Part shown: piece after piece, positions 41,290 to 49,172 of the stretch | Numbering within the stretch: the first letter of the stretch is position 1 | Layout: the number at the start of each line of letters is the position of its first letter | From: CAYRWR01 sp964537555 | GTDB taxonomy: Bacteria > Spirochaetota > Brevinematia > Brevinematales > CAYRWR01 | Assembly (NCBI GenBank): GCA_964537555.1 | Contig: CAZIAD010000026.1 | Coordinates: 1 to 49,172, forward strand | Length of the DNA stretch: 49,172 bases | Direction: 5' to 3' | Translations under genes and position numbers: made by a program | The notes under the pieces: model-generated | Told to the model about the DNA's origin: nothing | Database searches by the model: none | Seen by the model: the letters and a program-made list of their open reading frames with translations, nothing else

Positions 41290-42162
41290 TCAATCCAGCA
41301 GTATCTCTGTTCCCACTCCCGCTTCAGTAAACAACTCCAGAAGAAGCGAATGCTCTACTCGTCCGTCTATCATATGTACTTTTTCTACTCCTGCCTTGAG
41401 GGCTGCTATGGATGAGTCGATCTTGGGCAGCATACCCTTGGAGATCTTTCCCTGGTCCTTGAGCTGCTGAGCCTTCTTCTCAGTGATGCTCTGCAGGAAG
41501 GTGGACTCATCCTCTATGTCTTCGTAAATCCCCCGAATATCTGTCATAAAGAGAAGACGTCTGGCTTTGAGAGCCTTGGCTATAGCGGCGGCGGCAGTAT
41601 CCGCATTGATATTAAAGGTCATGCCATCCTCGCCCATAGCTACCGGTGAAATGACCGGTATATAGCCGTTCTGGGTCAGAGTCAGGATGAGGTCAGTATT
41701 GATGGTTTCTATCTCCCCCACCTGTCCGAAGTCCAGGCCCTTGCCGCTCACATCTTCTTTCTTTTTAGCCATGATAAGAGAGGCGTCTTTTCCGGACAGG
41801 CCCACCGCCTTTCCGCCATGGCGGTTGATATTGGCTACGATCTCTTTATTGACTGCACCCGATAATACCATCTCGGTGATCTCCATGGTCTCCTGGTCGG
41901 TATGGCGATGCCCCTGTATAAACACTGCTTCCTTGCCCAGCTTCTGCATCATAGAGGTAATGTGGGGACCGCCCCCGTGTACGATGACCAGCTTGATACC
42001 GATCAGCTTCATGAGGATAAAGTCCAGGATGACCTGCTGCTTGATAGCCTCATCATCCATGGCATTACCGCCGTACTTGACCACGATCATCGATCCAAAA
42101 AAGTGCTTGATGTAGGGCAGGGACTCTACCAGTACCCTGGCTTTTTCGATATACTTATCCAT
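41290..42162 (-). CDS. argB: Acetylglutamate kinase
   Basis: 290 residues. 'VVKYGGNAM' (about 28-36, nucleotide binding), 'VIVHGGGPHITSMMQKLG' (about 59-76, substrate loop), 'GLSGKDASLI' and 'NINADTAAAAIA' are the standard amino-acid-kinase motifs of ArgB. It phosphorylates N-acetylglutamate in the second step of arginine synthesis. The N-terminal helix before 'VVKYGGN' (about 25 residues) is the extension seen in arginine-sensitive, hexameric enzymes, so feedback inhibition by arginine is likely. It is the last gene of the leftward parA-parB-dapL-fmdB-X-argB run, 8 bp after gene X; no other arg gene is in the window. Confidence 0.97.
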   Translation of the reverse strand: MDKYIEKARVLVESLPYIKHFFGSMIVVKYGGNAMDDEAIKQQVILDFILMKLIGIKLVIVHGGGPHITSMMQKLGKEAVFIQGHRHTDQETMEITEMVLSGAVNKEIVANINRHGGKAVGLSGKDASLIMAKKKEDVSGKGLDFGQVGEIETINTDLILTLTQNGYIPVISPVAMGEDGMTFNINADTAAAAIAKALKARRLLFMTDIRGIYEDIEDESTFLQSITEKKAQQLKDQGKISKGMLPKIDSSIAALKAGVEKVHMIDGRVEHSLLLELFTEAGVGTEILLD

Positions 42163-42170
42163 GTTTCCTC

Positions 42171-42791
42171 TTATTTAAATTTTATATGTAACTGGTATCT
42201 TTGCAGTTCTTTTCTCTGGTAATCTTCCGTCCAGTCTGCCAGAAAAAACACCAGGTACAAGTCCTTAAAAGGTATATCCTGGACCGCCAGTACTTTCCGG
42301 CCCTCATCATTAGGATAAGGATATATGACCAGGTTCTCCACTGTCCGGACCCCTTTGACCCAGCCTGATTTTTTATCTTTGGCTGTGTAGTTGAAACGGT
42401 TATCTTCAGGGCTGTCGTAATACAGGTAATGAGCCGCAGTATCTCTCAGAATAAGATTCTTTTCGGGATTGAGATCATATTCCGCCATACCCATAAAGAA
42501 GCCGGGGATATCAAATGCCTGATCCCAGGACTGGCCGGACTGGAAGACTTTAAACGCTTTATCATTGGTAAAAACATTTACCAGCACACCCTGGCAGGCT
42601 CTTTCGTTGAGATTCAGTATCAGGTCAAAACCCTTCCTGTCCAAGATCAATTCATCATTCCTGATTTCCTTCAGCTTTTCATCCTGTCTGATTTCCACTG
42701 AAAAATATTTCTCCGAACTGTTTTCAGCAAAAACACCGCTGCAGGAAACAGTCATAAGAAAAATAAGAAAGATCTTTGAACTTTTTTTCAT
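42171..42791 (-). CDS. Secreted hypothetical protein in the dapL-argB operon
   Basis: 206 residues from the ATG at 42791 (GGAAAAGTGG upstream; the longer frame runs into fmdB). Signal peptide about 1-22 ('KIFLIFLMTVSCSGVFA'); a Cys at 15 could be a lipobox, but the cleavage site after VFA is at least as good. Mature region: beta-rich, with 'VLVNVFTNDKAFKVFQSGQSW' and 'YLYYDSPEDNRFNYTAKDKKSGWVKGVRTVENL' patterns. No family recognised. It is 10 bp from fmdB and 8 bp from argB, so co-transcribed, but its link to amino-acid synthesis is unclear. Confidence 0.72.
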   Translation of the reverse strand: MKKSSKIFLIFLMTVSCSGVFAENSSEKYFSVEIRQDEKLKEIRNDELILDRKGFDLILNLNERACQGVLVNVFTNDKAFKVFQSGQSWDQAFDIPGFFMGMAEYDLNPEKNLILRDTAAHYLYYDSPEDNRFNYTAKDKKSGWVKGVRTVENLVIYPYPNDEGRKVLAVQDIPFKDLYLVFFLADWTEDYQRKELQRYQLHIKFK

Positions 42792-42801
42792 CCACTTTTC
42801 C

Positions 42802-43026
42802 TTATTCAGTACTACCCGAACTTCCTGAATCTGAACTACCACCGGAGGACTTATAGTCATTTACATAAAAGCCGCTGCCCTTAAAAGCTATGCCGGCCCC
42901 ACCTGATACCAGCTTACGGACCAGGCCGCCGCACTTGGGACAGATCTCTACGGGAGGGTCTGACATCTTGTGAAACTCTTCAAATGTGTATTCGCACTCA
43001 TTACACTTATAATCGTATGTAGGCAC
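42802..43026 (-). CDS. FmdB-type zinc ribbon protein
   Basis: 74 residues. 'MPTYDYKCNECEYTFEEF' and 'CPKCGG' give the two CxxC pairs of the FmdB (putative regulatory, zinc-ribbon) family, normally 'MPiYeY.C..Cg..fe..q......C..Cg'. It is followed by 'GSGFYVNDYK' and a Ser/Gly-rich tail, as is usual. Small zinc-binding protein of uncertain function, possibly regulatory. It lies 9 bp after dapL. Confidence 0.93.
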   Translation of the reverse strand: MPTYDYKCNECEYTFEEFHKMSDPPVEICPKCGGLVRKLVSGGAGIAFKGSGFYVNDYKSSGGSSDSGSSGSTE

Positions 43027-43035
43027 CTTTTTCTC

Positions 43036-44265
<1,230 letters not shown>

Positions 44266-44282
44266 ATTGTATTCCTCCACAA

Positions 44283-44298
44283 TGTTTCACGTGAAACA
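44283..44298. promoter_or_regulatory. parS centromere site (intergenic)
   Basis: TGTTTCACGTGAAACA is an exact 16-bp copy of the universal bacterial parS sequence bound by ParB. It sits directly after the parB stop codon, upstream of dapL. It indicates a chromosome segregation locus, usually near the replication origin. Confidence 0.97.
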
Positions 44299-45171
44299 TT
44301 ATCTGTTTTTTATAAGATTATATATGTTTTCCAGCTCTTCCTCTGAGTGATAAAAGATCTGGATCTTTCCCTGTTTGATGTTTCCGGTGATCTCCACCCG
44401 GGCTCCTATGCTGGAAATAAATCTTTCCTGGAGTTCGTCCAGGACTTTTTCCCGACGGCTTTTTGTTTCACGTGAAACATTTTTCTTTTGGGAAGAGCTT
44501 TTTGTGCCCCACCCTTTCACTTCTTTTTCTGCTTCTCTTACTGAGAGTCCCTCTGACACGATATGTTTGGTAAACTCTATCATCTTATCGATATTGTCCA
44601 GGGATAACACCGTGCGGGCATGGCCTTCCGAGATAGCCCCTTCAGACACTTTTTTTTGTACAAAATCAGGGAGATTTAAAAGACGCAGGGTGTTGGCCAC
44701 TGCGGTCCGGCTCTTGGAGACTGTCTGAGCCAGCTGTTCCTGGTTCAGTTTAAGCCTGTCCATGATCTCCTTGTAGGCGTGTGCCACTTCCATTGAGTTA
44801 AGGTCTTCTCTCTGGATGTTCTCAATGAGGGCTATTTCCAGGCGGTCTTCGTCTGAATAATCTCTAATGATAGCAGGGATTTCTTTTAAGCCGGCCAGCT
44901 TACTGGCTCTTAATCGGCGTTCTCCTGCTACCAGTTCATAACTTCCGTCCCCCAGCGATGATACCAGGATGGGTTGAAATACCCCTTTTTTCTTTATGGA
45001 ATCAGCCAGATCCTGTAGGGCTTCTTTGTTAAATTCTCTGCGGGGCTGAAAACGGTTAGGTATGACCTTATCAACCGGTATCAGATTGGCATCTTTGATA
45101 TCAAACTTATCCAGTTCATTTTCGTGGACCAGGGCACGCATCCCCTTTCCGAGTCCTCTTTTGGCTGCCAT
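44299..45171 (-). CDS. parB: Chromosome partitioning protein ParB (CTPase)
   Basis: 290 residues. The N-terminal ParB/Srx nuclease-like (CTP-binding) domain (about 27-118) contains 'GERRLRASKLAG' (83-94, the box II arginine patch) and 'ENIQREDLNSMEVAHAY'. The central HTH domain (about 125-215) has 'QEQLAQTVSKSRTAVANTLRLLNLP'. The C-terminal dimerisation domain is about 238-290. It binds parS, loads and slides along DNA as a CTP-driven clamp, and works with ParA to move origins. The linker at 231-236 (NVSRET) is encoded by a parS site inside the gene. The gene begins 1 bp after parA. Confidence 0.98.
   Translation of the reverse strand: MAAKRGLGKGMRALVHENELDKFDIKDANLIPVDKVIPNRFQPRREFNKEALQDLADSIKKKGVFQPILVSSLGDGSYELVAGERRLRASKLAGLKEIPAIIRDYSDEDRLEIALIENIQREDLNSMEVAHAYKEIMDRLKLNQEQLAQTVSKSRTAVANTLRLLNLPDFVQKKVSEGAISEGHARTVLSLDNIDKMIEFTKHIVSEGLSVREAEKEVKGWGTKSSSQKKNVSRETKSRREKVLDELQERFISSIGARVEITGNIKQGKIQIFYHSEEELENIYNLIKNR
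44464..44479. promoter_or_regulatory. parS centromere site (inside parB)
   Basis: A second exact TGTTTCACGTGAAACA lies within parB, encoding residues NVSRET in the linker before the C-terminal domain. Bacillus spo0J carries a parS at the same kind of position, so the arrangement seems conserved. Confidence 0.97.
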
Positions 45172-45172
45172 A

Positions 45173-45943
45173 TCAGACTCCGCTACGCTTTAAGAATTCT
45201 TTACCAAATGCAGCGTACGCCTGAGCTCCGCTGCTGTTGCTGTCATAATCAAATATAGCTATGCCATGTGATGGCGCTTCACTCAGCCGGACATTTCGGG
45301 GAATAATGGCTTCGTATACTTTATCATTAAAATAATCTCTGACTTCATCTACTACGTCTTTAGCCAGGTTGGTCCGGGAATCATACATGGTGATGACTAC
45401 TCCCTCTATGGCCAGGTTTTTATTAGGCCCGCTTTTAACGAGCTTTATAGCCTTTAAGAGCTGGGCCAGTCCTTCCATGGCATAAAATTCTGACTGCATG
45501 GGTATCAGCACTGAATCAGCTGCAACCAGCCCGTTCAGGGTAAACAGCCCCAGGCTGGGTGGAGTATCAATGAGGATAAAGTCATACTTTGATGCTACCT
45601 CTTTGATGGCATCTTTGAGAATATATTCCTTACGCTCGGAGTTCATCAGTTCCATCTGAGCTCCGGCCAGGTCCAGGGTCACCGGAACCATGTCCAGGTT
45701 TTCATACTGGGTATTTACGGTAGATTCAGATATTTTGTTATCCCCGATCAATACTTCATAGATCCCATTTCCCTGTCTCTCGTTCAGATTGATGCCCAGG
45801 CCGGAACAGGAATTTCCCTGAGGGTCGATATCGATCAGTAATGTCTTCTTTCCCTGGGAGGCCAGGTAGACTGCCAGATTGATAGTGGTCGTTGTCTTGC
45901 CCACCCCCCCCTTCTGGTTTGCTACTACAATAATTTTACTCAT
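45173..45943 (-). CDS. parA: Chromosome partitioning ATPase ParA (Soj)
   Basis: 256 residues from the ATG at 45943; seven codons upstream are rejected because GGAG lies before this ATG. Deviant Walker A 'KGGVGKTTT' (about 11-19), A' 'LLIDIDPQGN', Walker B 'FILIDTPPSLG', a typical chromosomal ParA/Soj of short form without an N-terminal DNA-binding extension. It binds DNA non-specifically as an ATP dimer and pulls ParB-parS complexes. First gene of the parA-parB-dapL-fmdB-X-argB run; promoter at 45974-46002. Confidence 0.98.
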   Translation of the reverse strand: MSKIIVVANQKGGVGKTTTTINLAVYLASQGKKTLLIDIDPQGNSCSGLGINLNERQGNGIYEVLIGDNKISESTVNTQYENLDMVPVTLDLAGAQMELMNSERKEYILKDAIKEVASKYDFILIDTPPSLGLFTLNGLVAADSVLIPMQSEFYAMEGLAQLLKAIKLVKSGPNKNLAIEGVVITMYDSRTNLAKDVVDEVRDYFNDKVYEAIIPRNVRLSEAPSHGIAIFDYDSNSSGAQAYAAFGKEFLKRSGV

Positions 45944-45973
45944 CTGTGATTTCTCCTTATTCAAATGCTCATA

Positions 45974-46002
45974 AGTATAAAGTGCTGCTCTACGGGTCGC
46001 AA
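45974..46002 (-). promoter_or_regulatory. Promoter of parAB
   Basis: On the minus strand, TTGCGA (45997-46002) and TATACT (45974-45979) are spaced 17 bp, about 31 bases upstream of the parA ATG. The rest of the gap to the terminator at 46108 holds no gene. Confidence 0.65.
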
Positions 46003-46107
46003 ATTTTTAATACTGAAAAGTGCTAAAAGCTGTGCGTAAAATGTGTGTAACCGGTATTTTTGTTGGTTTATACCTGAGATCTTTTTATATCTTATTATTT
46101 GAAAAAA

Positions 46108-46138
46108 ATAAGCCCTGTAAGACTTTTACAGGGCTTAT
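46108..46138 (-). terminator. Terminator of the Gld-type ABC operon
   Basis: A perfect 13-bp stem (ATAAGCCCTGTAA at 46108-46120 and complement at 46126-46138) with a 5-base loop, followed on the minus strand by seven T residues. It begins 13 bases past the end of the 46151 gene. Confidence 0.92.
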
Positions 46139-46150
46139 AAATCCAATTAT

Positions 46151-47815
46151 TTAGTCCTTTACTTTTTGTCGTCTTCTGACTACCCGTACGATTCCGGTAC
46201 TCAGGTAACCGAATACCAGGAGGATAGTAAAGATCAGGAACAGTCTTTTGGCCAGGGATGAAACGATAATAGGGGCATCCACATTGATCTTGGGGCGGGT
46301 AGTCACATTCTGCTCACGGCGTAAGAGAAAGTTCAGTGAATTCATAAAAAAGTCTGAGTTTCCGTATTTCATATAATTCACATTATTGATAAAATCAATG
46401 TCCCCGATGGCCACCATGCGGGATTCTGTGATGTTGGTAGTGATAGAATCTGCATTGGTTATAATATCCAGCTCCAGTCTCTTTACCGCGAAGGCGGGAT
46501 AGAGAGGGCCTTTAGCATCATCTTTATCCTGAATGATCTTGCCCTTTGAGACCTGATCCTGAGACATTTCCCCATAGGAAAATTCAGAGCTTCTCAGCAG
46601 AGGAGTGACTATGTAATTAAAGGCAGGATTGAGGAACTGTTCAGGAAGCTGGGCTATACCCACCGCGGTAGGCATATAGAGCTGCAGGCTGGATTTTAAC
46701 AGAGGGGTGGTGATATCCTTAAATGACAATATGATAGGGACCAGAGTGATCCGGTTTTCAGAATACATCTCATCTTCTACGATCATATTTGGTTCAAAAA
46801 ATAATCCCATTTCTTTGAGGATATCATTGACCAGGTAATTGGCTTTAAATTCCAGCATCACCAGGACATTTCCCCCTTCCTGCATATACATCTTGATCTT
46901 ATCCAGGTTTTCCGGCAGTATAGGTTTCTCAGGATTAGCAATGATAAGGGCACCACAGTCATGGGGGATTTCCCTCATTTTGAGCAGGTCCAGGGACATT
47001 ACTTTTACATTGTCATCCTGCAGCATCTGGAAAATCTTGGAATGGCCGAACTCATGCTGGGTTCCGGGATGCATCTCACCATGCCCCCGGAGGACATAGA
47101 CGATCTTTGGCTTGGAAGCGAGCAGGGTCTTCAGGGCGCCCGTAAACTCTATCTCTCCCTTGTAAATAATGTCACCAGAGCCCTGGTTTATCTCGGAGAT
47201 TGATTTAAAAGGAATCTTGACCCGGTTACCATTATATTCAAAAACCACAGTACCGGGATTTTCTATGTTATATTTCTCGGTCATCTCAGCATTAAGAATA
47301 GGGTCTATCTCATGGATCTTCATGTGAGGATTTTTATCAGCATAGGCTCTTAACAGGTTTTTCTGGTAGTCAGATAAATGATAGACTACATCAGAAGACA
47401 TAAAGCTTTTATCCCAGAACACATAAATATCGAAATCATTAGTGACCTGCCTGATCAGAGACCGGGATTGATCAGACAGAGAATACAATCTGGATGAGGT
47501 GAGGTCCGATCTCCAGGGAATGAGGTCAGACAGAAGATACAGAAACACCAGTATGGCAGTAATGACCACAAACTGGCCTACCCGGGCTATACCGGTCACC
47601 GTTCCTGATTTTTTAAAAATATTTTTAATAGCATCAAAATTCAGATATACAGCGGCAGCCAGAGAGACTACTATCAGGATAATAGATATCCTGGTCCACA
47701 CTGAAAATATTCCCCGGGCTATAAAAAACGCAGCAAACATGATCAAGAATATTCCGACAGCGATCAGGGAGATACTCTGCCCTTTTTGTTTTATGTTTTC
47801 CCAATTTATTTTCAC
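46151..47815 (-). CDS. GldG-like ABC transporter auxiliary protein
   Basis: 554 residues. Three N-terminal hydrophobic segments (about 15-35, 42-60, 85-104), a large extracytoplasmic domain (about 115-520), and one C-terminal helix (about 524-545). 'SLSDQSRSLIRQVTNDFDIYVFWDKSF', '...LRGHGEMHPG', '...DCGALIIANPEKPILPENLDKIKMYMQEGGNVLVMLE' are typical of GldG / ABC_transp_aux (PF09822) proteins. In Bacteroidota GldFG with GldA supports gliding and type 9 secretion; in other phyla the system is of unknown cargo. It lies 9 bp after the permease gene, in a run of ATPase-permease-GldG-like that ends at a strong terminator. Confidence 0.92.
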   Translation of the reverse strand: MKINWENIKQKGQSISLIAVGIFLIMFAAFFIARGIFSVWTRISIILIVVSLAAAVYLNFDAIKNIFKKSGTVTGIARVGQFVVITAILVFLYLLSDLIPWRSDLTSSRLYSLSDQSRSLIRQVTNDFDIYVFWDKSFMSSDVVYHLSDYQKNLLRAYADKNPHMKIHEIDPILNAEMTEKYNIENPGTVVFEYNGNRVKIPFKSISEINQGSGDIIYKGEIEFTGALKTLLASKPKIVYVLRGHGEMHPGTQHEFGHSKIFQMLQDDNVKVMSLDLLKMREIPHDCGALIIANPEKPILPENLDKIKMYMQEGGNVLVMLEFKANYLVNDILKEMGLFFEPNMIVEDEMYSENRITLVPIILSFKDITTPLLKSSLQLYMPTAVGIAQLPEQFLNPAFNYIVTPLLRSSEFSYGEMSQDQVSKGKIIQDKDDAKGPLYPAFAVKRLELDIITNADSITTNITESRMVAIGDIDFINNVNYMKYGNSDFFMNSLNFLLRREQNVTTRPKINVDAPIIVSSLAKRLFLIFTILLVFGYLSTGIVRVVRRRQKVKD

Positions 47816-47824
47816 GATTATCTC

Positions 47825-48532
47825 CTATTTCCAGGTCTTGGATTCAACGACAGTCTTAGCCAAAAACAGCCAGAGAAAGGCGCCGAATATAAAGTATAAA
47901 ATGTTCTTCACCTCAAATATACCGGTAGAAAGCTTTTCATAGTGATAGGAAAAAGATATCTGTTTCACTATATCAGAAGCCACACCGGTAAGCTGATCGC
48001 CTATGATGGTGATCATAAATAAAACAAAGGCCATTCCAAAAGATATCAAACCTGCTACAACATAGTTTTCAGTGAAGGAAGATGCTGCCATTCCTATAGA
48101 CAGGAAGAATGAAAAAGAAAGTATCATTCCCATAAAAGCAGAAAGTAAGGGTTCCCACTGGACCTTACCGATAAAAGCATACCCCAGGGGAAAGAGCAGC
48201 ATAAAGGATGCCCCTATCATGGAGAACGTCAAAACTGCCAGAAACTTTCCCAGGATGATCTCCCAGGATGACAAAGGTGACGTCAGAAGTAATTCATAGG
48301 ATCCCAGTTTCTTATCTTCAGCTAACAGCCTCAGAGTCAATACCGGCATGATAAAGAGAAATATCGAATTCATAAATGAAAAGAGGTTGGTAAAATTTCC
48401 TACCGAACTTTCATTGTAAATGTAATATGCCAGAAACAATACCCCGGTGATACCCATGAAAATGAACATGATCACATATCCCAGGAAGGAATTGAAATAG
48501 ACCTTTAATTCTTTTTTATATACCGCCCACAT
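47825..48532 (-). CDS. GldF-like ABC-2 permease
   Basis: 235 residues with six membrane helices. The N-terminal 'MWAVYKKELKVYFNSFLGYVIMFIF' and 'LRLLAEDKKLGSYELLLTSPLSSWEIILGKFLA' (about 67-100, ABC-2 coupling region, 'aeE...gT.ElLlt.Pl....i..gK') are typical of GldF/NosY-type permeases. It should form the channel driven by the ATPase encoded upstream (9-bp gap) and work with the GldG-like protein downstream. Cargo unknown. Confidence 0.92.
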   Translation of the reverse strand: MWAVYKKELKVYFNSFLGYVIMFIFMGITGVLFLAYYIYNESSVGNFTNLFSFMNSIFLFIMPVLTLRLLAEDKKLGSYELLLTSPLSSWEIILGKFLAVLTFSMIGASFMLLFPLGYAFIGKVQWEPLLSAFMGMILSFSFFLSIGMAASSFTENYVVAGLISFGMAFVLFMITIIGDQLTGVASDIVKQISFSYHYEKLSTGIFEVKNILYFIFGAFLWLFLAKTVVESKTWK

Positions 48533-48541
48533 GTCCGGCTC

Positions 48542-49172
48542 CTAATTAGTGATTTTAACAAAGGCATCTTCCAGGCTGTCTTTGAGCTGTACCATTTCCA
48601 CCAGCCCGCACTTCATTTCCACAGCCATATCTGCTACCTTTTCCCGGACATCTTTATCTGCCCAGATCTTTATATAATCTTCTGTCTCTTCCACAGAATC
48701 CACTCCATCCAGCTTTTTTAAAGCCGAGACAAACTTTTTTAGTCCCCTCAAAACTTTTACATTTAAAGCCTGTTTATGTACATTCTTTTCTTTGAGAGCG
48801 TGGATCTTATCTACTGCCTTGATACGGCCTTCATCGATGATGATGGCTTTTTCACAGATCTCATTGGCCTCTGCCAGGATGTGAGTAGACAGGATGATGG
48901 TACTGTGCTGCTCCCGGGCCAGCCTGCGGACCAGGTCTCTGATATCCCTGACCTGTTCCGGGTCCAGTCCTACAGTAGGTTCATCCATGATCAGGACTTC
49001 TGGAGAGTTGACTATGGCCTGAGCTATACCCACTCTCTGTTTTAATCCCCGGGATAGAAAGTCTATGAGAGTATTACGGCGCTTTCCCAGGTCAGTCATT
49101 TCTATAGCCATATCCACCTGGGCCGCGATCTTATCCTGCTCTACTTTTTTCAGCTCTGCCACAAACTGCAGG
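48542..49172 (-). CDS. ABC transporter ATP-binding protein, partial (N-terminus beyond window)
   Basis: The open frame continues to the right edge of the window, so the internal GTG at 49162 is not the start; the sequence there (LQFVAELKKV) is the family's mid-region before the signature. Visible are signature 'LSRGLKQRVGIAQAI', Walker B 'VLIMDEPTVGLDP', the switch His in 'ILSTHILAE', and a C-terminal tail of about 90 residues. The Walker A part is missing because the window ends. GldA-like ATPase of the operon with the permease and GldG-like protein. Confidence 0.93.
   Translation of the reverse strand, partial: LQFVAELKKVEQDKIAAQVDMAIEMTDLGKRRNTLIDFLSRGLKQRVGIAQAIVNSPEVLIMDEPTVGLDPEQVRDIRDLVRRLAREQHSTIILSTHILAEANEICEKAIIIDEGRIKAVDKIHALKEKNVHKQALNVKVLRGLKKFVSALKKLDGVDSVEETEDYIKIWADKDVREKVADMAVEMKCGLVEMVQLKDSLEDAFVKITN

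Overview
This 49 kb window is a gene-dense bacterial chromosome segment of moderate GC content. It comes from a Gram-negative (diderm) organism: many products carry lipobox signal peptides or look like outer-membrane beta-barrels, and two parS centromere sites lie beside parAB. A spirochaete-like lineage is my best guess, because of the many surface beta-propeller lipoproteins, the GldG-type ABC system, LL-diaminopimelate aminotransferase and a small beta-barrel of the BAPKO_0422 kind. The S4 protein does not look like the classical spirochaete form, so the phylum remains open. No tRNA, rRNA, CRISPR array, phage, transposase or insertion sequence was seen.

Layout. 1-1.2 kb: a lipoprotein running off the left edge (glycosidase-like start) and a CBM21-like lipoprotein. 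1.3-5.0 kb: a DUF1295 membrane enzyme, MarR regulator, double-CDGSH iron-sulfur protein, methyltransferase and beta-helix lipoprotein. 5.1-8.1 kb: a four-gene TetR-ABC exporter operon with 4-bp overlaps and a palindromic operator. 8.9-11.2 kb: 5-oxoprolinase genes pxpBAC. 11.2-12.3 kb: an ECF sigma factor with a membrane partner. 12.4-16.4 kb: secreted proteins, an SPFH-like lipoprotein and two tandem EamA transporters. 16.5-24.6 kb: three surface lipoproteins, of which two are beta-propellers, then a REC-PAS-LuxR regulator and a hybrid histidine kinase. 24.9-29.5 kb: MarC, a lipoprotein, a lone response regulator, a DUF21/CBS protein, YbjQ and rpsD with a structured leader. 29.6-34.7 kb: a decayed beta-barrel gene beside its intact paralogue, a tandem pair of unknown 189-residue proteins, an SDR, a thioredoxin-like protein and a LOG-family protein. 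34.8-40.4 kb: two paralogous diguanylate cyclases with an outside glycogen-binding-type domain, and a divergent LamG/FN3 secreted protein. 41.3-46.0 kb: a compact run parA-parB-dapL-fmdB-X-argB. 46.1 kb to the right edge: a Gld-type ABC transporter operon, truncated by the window.

The main theme is surface and carbohydrate sensing. Two membrane GGDEF enzymes carry a CBM48/AMPK-glycogen-binding-like module outside the membrane, which suggests a direct link from extracellular or periplasmic alpha-glucan to cyclic-di-GMP. Separately, the two beta-propeller lipoprotein transcription units share an unusual promoter: a -10 box preceded by three C-rich hexamers spaced exactly 11 bp apart, with no -35 box. 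One copy lies in the intergenic region shared with a divergently transcribed response regulator, so a dedicated signalling regulon is plausible. Other points of interest are candidate leaderless mRNAs, the rpsD leader, an internally deleted pseudogene and a parS encoded inside parB.
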